Assembly (NCBI GenBank): GCA_016188575.1
Contig: JACPHN010000269.1
Location: forward strand, 65,098 to 129,097
Direction of reading: 5' to 3'
DNA from: Candidatus Schekmanbacteria bacterium
GTDB lineage: Bacteria > CSSED10-310 > JACPHN01
Length of the DNA: 64,000 nt
Below are positions 35,655 to 44,547 of this stretch, piece by piece. Position numbers and translations under genes: made by a program. The notes under the pieces are model-generated. The model saw only the letters and a list, made by a program, of their open reading frames with translations, had not been told where the DNA came from and did not search any database. Within the stretch, counting starts at the first letter, position 1, and each line of letters begins with the position of its first letter.

Positions 35655-38600
35655 CCGCGGCAGGGCGCGCGGCTGATATCGAGCCCAGTGGCTATTCGCC
35701 GGACCCGGGGGCGAAATTCTACTTGCTGGCGGATTCGGGGTTTTCGCCCGGAGAGATGGTAACGGTTCGCCTGGATGGGCCGCGCAGCGGGCCGGGCGCG
35801 TATTCCGGTGTGGATATCATTATCTACCGTGTTCCTGAGCCCATGGCGTTTCTGAAGAAACAGCCCAACCTTCATCGGGTGAGAGTCGAGGGCCGGTTCA
35901 CAGGCGAAGGGCTCGCGAATGCGTTGGAATATGTATGGGACTCCTGGTACAAGAAATCGCGCCTCTCCTGGCAGCGGTTGTTCACTGCGGACGCGCGAGC
36001 CAAAGTGGTGCGCCACGCACCCGAGCTCAAACAGACGCCGCCCTACACGTATCACACGCGGTTTGAGGACAATCCGCAGTTCGCACCCTTGCCTGGATTC
36101 GAGATGGTGGCCCGCTTCCGCTACCCGTTCATGAACGCGGCGCCCCTCGATCCTGGCGATGGCACGGCGCTCGAGGGGAGCAGCAGCGAATTCACCGCGG
36201 CCCGCGCGGGCAATATCCGCCTGCCGCTCGGACTGCTGCCCGCCGGCCTCTACCTCGTGGAGGGCTACGTCGGCCCCTATCGGGCGACGACCTTGGTGTT
36301 CGTCTCGGATACCGTGGCGGTGACCAAGGTGTCGGGTAACCAGCTCATGGTGTGGACGGTGCACAAGAAGGATGGGCGGATCTTCGGCGGGGCCGAAGTG
36401 GCGCTCACGGACGCCACCGGCACGCTCGAGAGCGGTTCCACGGACAGCCATGGCGTGCTCGTCATCGAGCGCGAAAGCCCGGAGCGCACCTACGTCATCG
36501 GCGAGGATGAGGATGGCGGCATTTTCGTCTCAGAGAATTTCTATTACGACAGCGAAATCCACAAGACCAAACTCTACGTCTTCACCGACCGGCCTCTCTA
36601 CCGCCCCGGGGATACGGTTCGGTTCAAGGTATTTGGACGCTATTTCCAGGATTCTCAGCATTCCACGCCAGCTTCATCCGAGATCGCTCGGGTGACCGCT
36701 CTCGATCCCAATGGCAATCCCGTCAGCGCGCTGGAAGTTTCGTTCGCCTCACAAGTCGGCGGAGACGGTGCCTTTGAGCTCCCGGACCAGTCCATCGCCG
36801 GCGGGTACACGCTACTGCTCGTGCACGCCGCCGAAGTCTATACCGCGTCCTTTCGCGTCGCGCACTTCGCCAAGCCTCATCACGACCTCGACATTGTCAT
36901 GGACAACGCCGCGTTCACGACGGAGCAGCCGGCTACGGGCCACGTGCGCCTGTCGTATCCCGATGGACAACCGGTCCAGCACGCCAGCATCGAGCTTGAG
37001 CTGCGCGCCCAGAAGCTCTCCATGGTCGAGCAGGAAGTGCGCTACATGGGGCGTTTCCCCGTCGCACTCCTGACGGCAGAGCTCGCCACCGGCGAGGACG
37101 GGCAGGTGGCGTTCACCTTGCCCCCGGCTCACGAGCCATCGCGTTACATTCTGAGAGTGATCGCATCGGACGGCGGGCCGCAACGAGTCACGGCGAATCA
37201 TGAGATCGTAATCTCAGCCGGCCACCCGCTGTATGTGGTCACGGCGGCGCAGCACCTGACCCGTCCGGGTGAGGAGGCCGCATTCACGGTGCGACCGCTG
37301 GCGGGTCCGGCCGCGCGGCCGGCCCGCTGGGCGGCGACCCGGCTCGAAGATCGCAGCCGCGTGGACGGGCCGCTCGCCGGCGGAGACTCGTTTGCGGTGC
37401 GGTTCGCTCAGCCAGGCGCTTACACGGTAGTGGTCATCGATGAAAATGGTCTGGAAGTCGGATCCACACCGCACTTCGTGGAGGGGCCGGGCCTCGCGGC
37501 GCCGGCGGGCAGTGTCACCATCTTGCTCGATCAGGACGAGTATCGGCGCGGCGACGCCGTCAAGGCTCTCATCGCCTTCCCGGAACCAGTCGACGAAGCT
37601 CTCATCACTCTGGAGCGCGATCGGGTTCACGACTACGCGACGCTGTCCCGGGGAGCGAGCTGGCTTCGCCTGGCGCGGCTGAATCCGCTCCAATGGCGCG
37701 CCGAGATTCCGGTGACGGAGGCGTTCTCGCCAAATCTGACCTTGTCGGTGCTGTTCGTCAGGAATGGCGTCTGCTCTTTTCAGAACAAGGGCATCAGGGT
37801 GCGGGTACCCCGGATAGGCATCGCCATGACGCCGGACAAGGAACGGTATGCGCCGGGTGACGTGGTGACCGTCGCGGTGCTCACTACCGTGGACGGCGAG
37901 CCCACCTCCACCGATTTCGCCGTGAGCGTCGTCGACGAAATGGTCTACGTTCTGCAACCGGAGCTCGCGCCGAACATCTCCGACTTTTTTCATCACCCGC
38001 GACGCAATCAGGTGCGAACGACCTCGACTCTCGACTTCTTTACGTTTGACGGAGCGTCGCCCCAGGGCACCGGCGAACCCCCCGCCAGCACGGGTGCGGG
38101 GCGCTCCTACAAGGTGCTGGAGCGGCCCAGGCGGGACAACATCGACACCGCCGCGTGGTTTCCTCGCCTGAAGACTGACGCGACGGGCCGCGGCCAGTTT
38201 CACTTCACCATGCCGGATGCCATCGCGCGGTGGCGGATGACGGCGCGGGCCATCACGACCGCTGGCCAGGTAGGGCAGGACGAAGCCTACATCATGTCCG
38301 TGAAGGAGGCGTACCTCAAGTGGACGGGACCCACGGCGTTTCGCCAAGGAGACGTCATTCGGGGCATGATGCTCGGTTTCAACCTGGGAGCGGAGCCGCG
38401 CGCGCTGACGCTCGAGCTTTCAGGCATGGGCATCAGCACTTCCAGAGAAATCACCCTGCAACCGGGTGCGAATTATCTGGAGGTTCCACTGGAGCTTCAT
38501 GAGAGCGGGCTTCTGCGCAGCCGCTTGCTGGGCGCCGGCAGCGAGCTGGACCAGTTGGAGACGCCGATTGCCGTCGCGCCCGTGGGCTGGCAAACCCGCC

Positions 38601-40228
38601 GCAGCCGCAATCTCGAGCTGACGGCTGCGCACACGGCGCTGGACCTACCGCGCGATGCCCGAAACGTGCGACTGGCGACCATGGCCCCAGGAGCCGGTGC
38701 CTTCCTCCGTGTCGCCGACGAGTTATTGGACTACCCATACGGCTGCGTGGAGCAAGTGGCCAGTCGGCTCCTCCCCCTGAGTCTGGTTTTTCGCCACGTT
38801 GAGGACCTGAACCTGTCGGCGGATACCACCGCAAAGCTGCGCGGTGTCCTGAGCAACCAACGCCTGCGGCTGGCGCGCATGGCCGGACCAGGTGCCGATT
38901 TCGGCTGGTGGGGTGACTTGACCGGGGGTGATCCGTTCTTCACGGCCTATGCCTATCTCGCCGACAGATTCGCGCTGGCGGCGCTCGGCATCCAGGCCGC
39001 GCCTGCCCACTGGGAGCATCTGCTCGAGGTGTATCGCCAGGCGAGCACCGCCGATAGCGTCACGCAGCGGGCCGCGACCGTGTGGCTCGCCAGCGAGCTG
39101 AAGCTGCCGACGCGCACGCTGGTTGAAGGCGTGGCTGCGGACCTGGCTCGCCTGGAGGGTGGTGCGAATGCCGCGAGCTCCTTCCCTGCGGGGCACAGTC
39201 GGCTGCTTGACCAGGATACGGAGGATCCGGCGCTGGCCTGGGCGTTCCTGGGCCTGGCTTCCGCCGGCGATGACGTGAGCAGGGAGATGGCTGAGCGGGC
39301 GTTGAACGCGGCGCAAGAGCTCGCCCAGGCCGCCGATCCGCTGCCGCGCGCGCTCGCCCTGGTGATCCGGCTGAGACTCGGCGACCGGGCGGCCGGTTCC
39401 GGGGCGGCGGCACACGAAGATGCGGCTGCCTTGTTGGAGAGCGTCGCCGGCGAGGTCCCGACAATCGACCGGGCGCTGACCTTGGTGCTCCTGAATGAAG
39501 CTGTGACCCCCGCCGCCGAGTCGCCCAAGCCGCTGGACCTCGCGCCTGCCGGCCCGTGGGAGCGGCGAGAGGACCGCTTTGGACGCGCGACCTGGCACCA
39601 TGAGGGAGACGCCCACGCGTCGTTGGCCATCGACCTGCAGCGCGCTCCCGCAGCGCCGATCCCCGTGGTCGTCACCTTCGATGCGTTCACGGATACCGGC
39701 GAAGAGGCTGCCGGTCAGGGAGTACGCCTGCGGCGGCGGCTGTATCGACTGGAAGCAGAGCCGACGCAAGTCGACCCGGACTACCTGGCGGAGCAGCCTG
39801 TCGAATGGCTGTATCAGGCAACCCCGGTGCGCCCGGGTGAAGTCATCAGCAGCACGGTCACGTACGTGGACGAGGTGAGACTGTTGCCCACCACGGAGAG
39901 CTCGCAGCGCTTCTCGCTTCTCGAAGTTCCCTTGCCGCCTGGCGCCGATCTCGAACCCGTGCCCTGGGGATCGGCATTTAGCGGCATCGATGGGGTCTCG
40001 GAGAGCGCGCCGCCCGAGCAGCTCAATCAGGGCGCGAGCGTTGCCGGCGGCTACGCGGTGCCGGTCCGTGTTCTCGAGTCAGGGACAGAGCTCACAGCGC
40101 TACAGCTTGTCCGTTTTTCCCAGGAGGGGACCTTTCAATTGCCCGCCATGCGGTTCTTCCCGATGTACCGGCCAGGAGCAATTGTCTGGAGCAAAGACAC
40201 TTCCTGGCGGAGCATGGTGGTGCGGTGA
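35588..40228 (+). CDS. Bacterial alpha-2-macroglobulin (YfaS-like)
   Basis: 1546 residues with an N-terminal signal peptide (about 1-28), a string of MG beta-sandwich domains (for example RPLYRPGDTVRFKVFGR, the MG2 signature, near 335), the ANG-type block DAIARWRMTARAITTAGQVGQ near 880, and the thioester sequence YPYGCVEQVASRLLPL with C1053 and Q1056, followed by helical TED repeats and a receptor-binding-like end. These periplasmic proteins trap proteases by cleavage-triggered closure. The cluster type (yfaA/T/Q/P) is usually described as lacking the thioester, so its presence here is notable. AAGGA precedes the ATG; the gene overlaps DUF1175 by 67 bp and the next gene by a GTGA. Confidence 0.92.
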   Translation: MAAQSRKSQLCGYFSFLFLVALTAAGRAADIEPSGYSPDPGAKFYLLADSGFSPGEMVTVRLDGPRSGPGAYSGVDIIIYRVPEPMAFLKKQPNLHRVRVEGRFTGEGLANALEYVWDSWYKKSRLSWQRLFTADARAKVVRHAPELKQTPPYTYHTRFEDNPQFAPLPGFEMVARFRYPFMNAAPLDPGDGTALEGSSSEFTAARAGNIRLPLGLLPAGLYLVEGYVGPYRATTLVFVSDTVAVTKVSGNQLMVWTVHKKDGRIFGGAEVALTDATGTLESGSTDSHGVLVIERESPERTYVIGEDEDGGIFVSENFYYDSEIHKTKLYVFTDRPLYRPGDTVRFKVFGRYFQDSQHSTPASSEIARVTALDPNGNPVSALEVSFASQVGGDGAFELPDQSIAGGYTLLLVHAAEVYTASFRVAHFAKPHHDLDIVMDNAAFTTEQPATGHVRLSYPDGQPVQHASIELELRAQKLSMVEQEVRYMGRFPVALLTAELATGEDGQVAFTLPPAHEPSRYILRVIASDGGPQRVTANHEIVISAGHPLYVVTAAQHLTRPGEEAAFTVRPLAGPAARPARWAATRLEDRSRVDGPLAGGDSFAVRFAQPGAYTVVVIDENGLEVGSTPHFVEGPGLAAPAGSVTILLDQDEYRRGDAVKALIAFPEPVDEALITLERDRVHDYATLSRGASWLRLARLNPLQWRAEIPVTEAFSPNLTLSVLFVRNGVCSFQNKGIRVRVPRIGIAMTPDKERYAPGDVVTVAVLTTVDGEPTSTDFAVSVVDEMVYVLQPELAPNISDFFHHPRRNQVRTTSTLDFFTFDGASPQGTGEPPASTGAGRSYKVLERPRRDNIDTAAWFPRLKTDATGRGQFHFTMPDAIARWRMTARAITTAGQVGQDEAYIMSVKEAYLKWTGPTAFRQGDVIRGMMLGFNLGAEPRALTLELSGMGISTSREITLQPGANYLEVPLELHESGLLRSRLLGAGSELDQLETPIAVAPVGWQTRRSRNLELTAAHTALDLPRDARNVRLATMAPGAGAFLRVADELLDYPYGCVEQVASRLLPLSLVFRHVEDLNLSADTTAKLRGVLSNQRLRLARMAGPGADFGWWGDLTGGDPFFTAYAYLADRFALAALGIQAAPAHWEHLLEVYRQASTADSVTQRAATVWLASELKLPTRTLVEGVAADLARLEGGANAASSFPAGHSRLLDQDTEDPALAWAFLGLASAGDDVSREMAERALNAAQELAQAADPLPRALALVIRLRLGDRAAGSGAAAHEDAAALLESVAGEVPTIDRALTLVLLNEAVTPAAESPKPLDLAPAGPWERREDRFGRATWHHEGDAHASLAIDLQRAPAAPIPVVVTFDAFTDTGEEAAGQGVRLRRRLYRLEAEPTQVDPDYLAEQPVEWLYQATPVRPGEVISSTVTYVDEVRLLPTTESSQRFSLLEVPLPPGADLEPVPWGSAFSGIDGVSESAPPEQLNQGASVAGGYAVPVRVLESGTELTALQLVRFSQEGTFQLPAMRFFPMYRPGAIVWSKDTSWRSMVVR

Positions 40229-40626
40229 CGGGCATGATGGCGCGACCTCGCGGCTTGCTGGCAGGCGCGATTCTTGGCGGCGGCCTCCTTTGCCTGGGGC
40301 TACAGTCAGCGCGTGCCGAATGCCGGAGAGATCCCGCGTGGGAGGCCTGGCTTCAGCGGCGGCTTCCCGCGTGGGAGGAGCGCTTGTCGCCGCTTCCGGG
40401 ATTTGTCAGGCCGGAGGGCGTTGTCGTCTGCCGGAGCGCTGGTGGGATGCCGTTTGCCGAGCTCGAAGCGAATCGCATCCACTTGCCGCCCATGCCGCAA
40501 GACGAACAGGAAATCAGTGTCGCTCACGAGTATCTGCACCTGGCCTTTGCCCATCACCCCGCGGGAAAACGCGAGCGCTTCGTTGAGCGATTGGCAAGGA
40601 CGCTGGTGGTGCAGGAGGAGGATTAG
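40225..40626 (+). CDS. Short DUF2300-like (YfaQ) protein with HEXXH
   Basis: 133 residues starting at a GTG that overlaps the macroglobulin stop. A signal peptide (to about 31, ARA) precedes a domain ending in SVAHEYLHLAFAHHP, which contains HEYLH (HEXXH) and a following His pair. This matches the C-terminal section of DUF2300/YfaQ, while E. coli YfaQ is several times longer. It may be a zinc peptidase or a degenerate relative, serving the macroglobulin in the periplasm (inference). The next ATG follows its stop with no gap. Confidence 0.7.
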   Translation: MTGMMARPRGLLAGAILGGGLLCLGLQSARAECRRDPAWEAWLQRRLPAWEERLSPLPGFVRPEGVVVCRSAGGMPFAELEANRIHLPPMPQDEQEISVAHEYLHLAFAHHPAGKRERFVERLARTLVVQEED

Positions 40627-41682
40627 ATGGTGCGCCGGATGGTTGTCCCGGTAGTGGTTTCCGTGGCAGTGGCGGCGTTGAGCGGACACGCATGGGGTAT
40701 CGATTGCGAGAAAGCCGGCACGACCAGTGAGCGGATGATCTGCGCTGATGCCGAGCTCAAGCGCCTGGATGACGCGCTCACCGAAACCTACCGGCGCGCC
40801 GTGGCGGCGCTCGCGGGAGACGATGCCGCGGTTGACGCGTTGCGGGAGGAAGAGCGGCGGTGGTTGCGCGTTTCGCGAGACCCGTGCCGCGAGCGCTCGT
40901 GCCTCGTAGCCGCCTATCGCTTACGAGAGCAGGAGCTGGGAGCGCGCATTCAACCGGGGATCACGATCGACACGCCGCTCAACGGCTGGCGCAACTCCTG
41001 GGGGGAGACCGTGCTCTACACGCAGGAAGTTCACTATCCGGCCAGCAGCGTGAATGCGCAGGAGGATCAGGCGGAGTCCGCCATGATACGGGGCCGGATC
41101 GCGGCGCGCGTGAAGGCGCGCGGCGGCATGGAAAAGCCGCTGACACTGGTCGTAAACGGTGTGCCCATGCCGCTCGAGGTCGATGAATCGGGCGCGTTCT
41201 CCAGACCGTACGCGTTTGGGTCCGGCGCCAACGGGGTCGAAGTGCGCACCGAAGATGGCTCGGAACGGGCACGCGTGCAGTTTTTCGAGGCGTACGCCGA
41301 GAAGCCGCGGCCGCGGATGCGCATCCTCCTGTCTTGGGACACTGACAATACCGATCTGGATCTGCACGTGATCACCCCGGACGGCCAACACTGCTACTAC
41401 GGGGAACGGGTCCTCGAGAACGGCGCCGCTCTGGACGTCGACGTAACTACCGGATACGGTCCGGAGATCTTCTCCACGCCGGCGCCACAGCCCGGAGCGT
41501 ACCTGGTCTACGTCAACCTGTATGGCGAGAGCTGGGACGGGGCGGAAGGCGGAGATGTTACTGTGAGTCACGTCAGCATCGTGACCGAGGAGAACACGCT
41601 CGACGAGAAGATGCGCTCGTACTCGGTGCCGATGAGATTTGCGGGGGATCTGGCGCTCGTGGCGAAGTTCATCTACCCGTAG
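40627..41682 (+). CDS. LprI domain fused to DUF2135 (YfaP-like)
   Basis: 351 residues. Signal peptide to about 21; residues 24-100 are an LprI/DUF1311 domain (IDCEKAGTTSERMICADAEL, with conserved Cys and the R..Y..A helix pattern known in lysozyme-inhibitor-like proteins). The rest is DUF2135, with ITIDTPLNGWRNSWGETV and MRILLSWDTDNTDLDLHVITPDGQHCYYG, as in YfaP. A fusion of the two is unusual to my knowledge. As the last gene of the five-gene macroglobulin operon, it probably belongs to the same periplasmic complex; LprI-type domains elsewhere inhibit lysozyme, so a defence role against host or competitor enzymes is plausible. Confidence 0.85.
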   Translation: MVRRMVVPVVVSVAVAALSGHAWGIDCEKAGTTSERMICADAELKRLDDALTETYRRAVAALAGDDAAVDALREEERRWLRVSRDPCRERSCLVAAYRLREQELGARIQPGITIDTPLNGWRNSWGETVLYTQEVHYPASSVNAQEDQAESAMIRGRIAARVKARGGMEKPLTLVVNGVPMPLEVDESGAFSRPYAFGSGANGVEVRTEDGSERARVQFFEAYAEKPRPRMRILLSWDTDNTDLDLHVITPDGQHCYYGERVLENGAALDVDVTTGYGPEIFSTPAPQPGAYLVYVNLYGESWDGAEGGDVTVSHVSIVTEENTLDEKMRSYSVPMRFAGDLALVAKFIYP

Positions 41683-41746
41683 GCGGAGGCGGACGCGGAG
41701 GCGCGATGGGGCGATCGCGGATGTGCGCGTCGGCGGAATGTGGGTG

Positions 41747-42724
41747 TCAGTTCTTCTTGCCGCTGAAGAAGAAGTACCCCGGATCCGCGGCGTACACGCC
41801 TTTGGAGCGCTTCGCCGCCTTTCCGATCGCCGTGATTTGCTCCACGCGCAACGATGCGCGGACGGCTTCGGGTTCGAACGGCGCGATGAGCTGCAGAGCC
41901 TCGCGCTTCGACTCCGCAGCCACGACGTAGGAAGCGAGGAAGCGGGGCGGGCGCTTGGCGTTTAGAATGGGCGCGTGCCACCGCCCTCTCACGAGCACAT
42001 CGAAGATGCGTGTCTTGGTGCCGACCAGATTGGCGGCTTCGCGCACGACCCACATGGCCGCCGAGCTTCCCTTGTCCAACTGGATCGCTTTCCAGGCGTA
42101 ATCGAGGGCGCGAGTCGAATCGTGCGCACCTTTCCAGGCGGCGGTGGCGAGCTCTTCCAGGACACTGGCCTCGAGGACAGCAAGACCCTTCCCGAAGCGC
42201 GTCTTTGCCATGGCGTCTTCGCCATAGGCGAGCGCATCGGTATGCCTGCCAGCACTGTTGAGAAGGTGCATGCGCAAGGGGATGACGCGAGTCAGCAGAT
42301 GGTTTCCAGCGATGCGATCGAGCTCCAGCACGGCTTCGGTGTACTGTTTCGCTCGCCCCAGCGCCGTGGCGGCGTTCAGGTGGACGAGATCGGCGTCAAC
42401 GCCGGGGCACGTCTGGGCGCGGCGAAAGCACTCCGAGCTCCGCTCGTGGCGCTCCCGATCGGAATACAGATTGCCGAGCATCAGCCAGAGAGCCCATGAG
42501 TCAGGGGCATCGCGCAGGCCGGCTTTAAGAATGCGAATGGCCTTGCGGGGCTTCTCCTCGAGCTCGGCCGCGCGCGCGAGTAGCTCGAAGCCCCCGGAGT
42601 ACCCGAGCCCAAGGAGCCTGTTGCCGATCCTTTTGGCGCGCGCAAGTCGACGGTCGGCAAGCGCGGCGCGGCCGCTCTCGACCAGATCAGACGCCTTTTT
42701 CTCAGGGAAGGAGCTCCGAGCCAT
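41747..42724 (-). CDS. TPR-repeat protein, hypothetical
   Basis: 325 residues, no signal peptide. Helical repeats from about 20 to 250 show the TPR pattern (ALWLMLGNLYSDRERHERSSECFRRAQ, DLVHLNAATALGRAKQYTEAVLELDRI). The C-terminal 80 residues form a different, conserved-looking domain (RGRWHAPILNAKRPPRFLASYVVAAESKREALQLIAPFEPEAVRASLRVEQ) ending in FFFSGKKN. Probably a scaffold or regulator in the cytoplasm. GGGAG before the ATG at 42724 sets the start. Confidence 0.75.
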   Translation of the reverse strand: MARSSFPEKKASDLVESGRAALADRRLARAKRIGNRLLGLGYSGGFELLARAAELEEKPRKAIRILKAGLRDAPDSWALWLMLGNLYSDRERHERSSECFRRAQTCPGVDADLVHLNAATALGRAKQYTEAVLELDRIAGNHLLTRVIPLRMHLLNSAGRHTDALAYGEDAMAKTRFGKGLAVLEASVLEELATAAWKGAHDSTRALDYAWKAIQLDKGSSAAMWVVREAANLVGTKTRIFDVLVRGRWHAPILNAKRPPRFLASYVVAAESKREALQLIAPFEPEAVRASLRVEQITAIGKAAKRSKGVYAADPGYFFFSGKKN

Positions 42725-42865
42725 CGTGATTTCTCCCAATAGCGGAGAGGTCTCGGGTAGAGCGCGCGGGGGTTCTTTCGTGCAACCGGCCGGCAGCCAC
42801 TGCTGGCGGAGACAAGACGACCGCCCGCCTGGCGCCGGGCGTCGCCGCTGACGGGTAAGGGGAGA

Positions 42866-43585
42866 CTATCCTTCGAGGCAGCCGCACTTGAGATTGAGGT
42901 GCATTACCATGGCGGCCTCATTGGCGGTGGCCCTGATTTCCACGAGGTATGTGCCGTCAAACGTGACCGCGGCATTCCAGAGCCCGAGATCGAGATCGTC
43001 GAGGGTCGCGGTCATGGCGCCGGTGGGATATTCCTGATCCGGGGACATGCGGAAATCCGCGATATCGTAGGCGATGGTGCCGTAGCCGAACGTTCCTGAG
43101 CCGCTTCCCGTGATCCCGAGATCTTTCGGGAAGGCGTCAGCGCCGAGGTTGGTCAGGGTCGTGTCACCGGTGAGCCGGGCAGCGGTGTCGAACAACTGCG
43201 CGTTCAGGTCATGGTGCTCGACCATCTTGGAGATCCCCGACAATGGAAATTGCACGACTTTTCCGGACTTGTCGAGCCACTGGAGGTCCAGAGCCAGCGT
43301 GCCTTTGGCGCCCATCTTCAGGTCGAACGACAGCGTAACGTGCCACCAGCCGTTGGAGTAGCCGGCCCCCGAGATCCCCAGACTGCTCAGCACGCTCACG
43401 TCCTTGGCCACCATCTCGTACGTGAGCTGGGTGACCGCCATGAGCCCGTTGGCTGACTGCTGCGGCGGGTCGTGCTTGATGCCGGACGGTGAGGGCGATG
43501 AGGAACAGGCGCAGATTGCCAGGGCCGCAGACAGGGCGCAAACGACGCCAAGGCGGGATCTCACTGCTCGCAACGTCCGTTTCAT
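42866..43585 (-). CDS. Lipoprotein, hypothetical
   Basis: 239 residues. The signal peptide ends ICACSS, with the lipobox Cys at about 27. The mature region is a strand-rich domain (WWHVTLSFDLKMGAKGTLALDLQWLD, TATLDDLDLGLWNAAVTFDGTYLVEI) and finishes with a Cys-Gly-Cys. It probably binds a ligand or stays in the outer membrane inner leaflet. GGGAG precedes the start. No family is recognised; it shares layout with the lipoprotein at 7479 but no convincing sequence. Confidence 0.72.
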   Translation of the reverse strand: MKRTLRAVRSRLGVVCALSAALAICACSSSPSPSGIKHDPPQQSANGLMAVTQLTYEMVAKDVSVLSSLGISGAGYSNGWWHVTLSFDLKMGAKGTLALDLQWLDKSGKVVQFPLSGISKMVEHHDLNAQLFDTAARLTGDTTLTNLGADAFPKDLGITGSGSGTFGYGTIAYDIADFRMSPDQEYPTGAMTATLDDLDLGLWNAAVTFDGTYLVEIRATANEAAMVMHLNLKCGCLEG

Positions 43586-43693
43586 GACAGCTCCCTTTCT
43601 GATGAGTTGGGAATGGGCGCGTGCCCGAAGCTTCCGGCACCGCGATCAAGCTCCGCATTTCCTTAGCAGGTTTGCGGGGAGAATTCAAGAGCG

Positions 43694-44134
43694 ATGCCCC
43701 GCCCATGCGCCTGGCCCAATAGGCCCGTCGACCGCCAAGTGATGATCGCCAGGGCCAGATGCAGTTGCAAAGTAGTTTCGCGGTTTCCTTGCCCCGCGCA
43801 CCAAGACTCCGCGACGTTGCCGACCCAGGTCGACGGCGGAGCTGCCGGGGCCCTCCGATTTGGCGTTGGCGCCGTTGCCTGTAATGCCGAAGGCAGCCCG
43901 TTCGGAGACCGCACCTATGACCTGATGATTGCCGCTTCGAGCCGGGAGACGGTCCCAGGGATCACGGGGATGATGGCGCTGCTCGCGCTGGCTTTGCTGC
44001 TGCGCATGCGGTGGCGAAGGCCCCCCACCTCACCTCCCCCGCACGCGGAGGGAGGGACGGAAGGGGACGCTGCGGCGTCGACGCCGAATCGGCGGTGGGT
44101 TTGGGTTTTGGGACCACGTCTGCTTGACAGGTAG
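43694..44134 (+). pseudogene. Possible CTERM-tail remnant reading into repeat copy F
   Basis: The frame contains a stretch that ends TVPGITGMMALLALALLLRMRWRR, which looks like a PEP-CTERM/IPTL-CTERM sorting tail (short motif, one membrane segment, Arg cluster). The preceding part shows no domain. After the Arg cluster the frame runs straight into repeat copy F, suggesting that the repeat replaced the natural stop or that this is a truncated gene. Low confidence; no ribosome site or start is convincing. Confidence 0.25.
44021..44104 (+). repeat. Palindromic repeat family, partial copy F
   Basis: CCCACCTCACCTCCCCCGC hairpin core, then GGGACGGAAGGGGACGCTG and the end CGACGCCGAATCGGCGGTGGG. The left arm is missing. 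It matches copy A on the opposite strand and the right half of copy E. Confidence 0.75.
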
Positions 44135-44152
44135 CGGTCCACGCCATATAGT
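44124..44152 (+). promoter_or_regulatory. Near-consensus sigma-70 promoter, apparently leaderless
   Basis: TTGACA (44124-44129), a 17-bp spacer and TATAGT (44147-44152): -35 perfect, -10 five of six. The expected start, about 44158-44162, falls on or just before the ATG at 44162, so the first transcript would have little or no leader. Confidence 0.6.
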
Positions 44153-44161
44153 CTCACGCCT

Positions 44162-44458
44162 ATGGCCAATCCCAAGCTCCCCTCCAAGTCGGCGTTCGCG
44201 CTGGCGTTTTTTCTTACACTGGCGGTGCTCTTTGCGCCGATGCACCGCCATCCGGGCAGCGGCCTCTCGACGGCTCATGCACACTGCCCCGCGTGCTCCT
44301 GTCAGCTTGACCCGCGGGTGAGCCCGCCGGCAGTCGCTGACTCCATTCCCGGAATCGCCGCAAAGTGGGACGAGTCCTTCGTCTCGGACGCGATTCCGAA
44401 GTCGGCCACCTTCTCCTTCTCGCCTCCCGGCCGCGCCCCTCCCGCATCCTCGGTCTAG
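44162..44458 (+). CDS. Small His/Cys-rich secreted or membrane peptide upstream of the metal-uptake genes
   Basis: 98 residues. A hydrophobic N-terminus (SAFALAFFLTLAVLFAP) acts as signal or anchor and is followed by HRHPGS, AHAHCPACSC and then a Pro/Ser-rich tail. The His and Cys pairs suggest metal binding (inference). No family is recognised, though small DUF2946-like proteins have comparable features. It starts directly at the promoter. The ATG of the barrel gene lies 90 bp after its stop, so one transcript may cover this gene, the barrel and the ZnuA/ZnuB-like genes. Confidence 0.6.
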   Translation: MANPKLPSKSAFALAFFLTLAVLFAPMHRHPGSGLSTAHAHCPACSCQLDPRVSPPAVADSIPGIAAKWDESFVSDAIPKSATFSFSPPGRAPPASSV

Positions 44459-44547
44459 CCGATCCGCCATGCTGGCCGGTCCGCTCTTCGTCAGAAGCGC
44501 GAACCATAGGCTCAGCTTCCGAATTTCCTTGCAGGGAGGGTCTCTGG

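Noticed and set aside
7479-43585. Homology between the lipoproteins at 7479-8159 and 42866-43585
   Set aside because: Only a loose M.A.T.LT pattern at the start of the mature region is shared; no stable alignment by eye.
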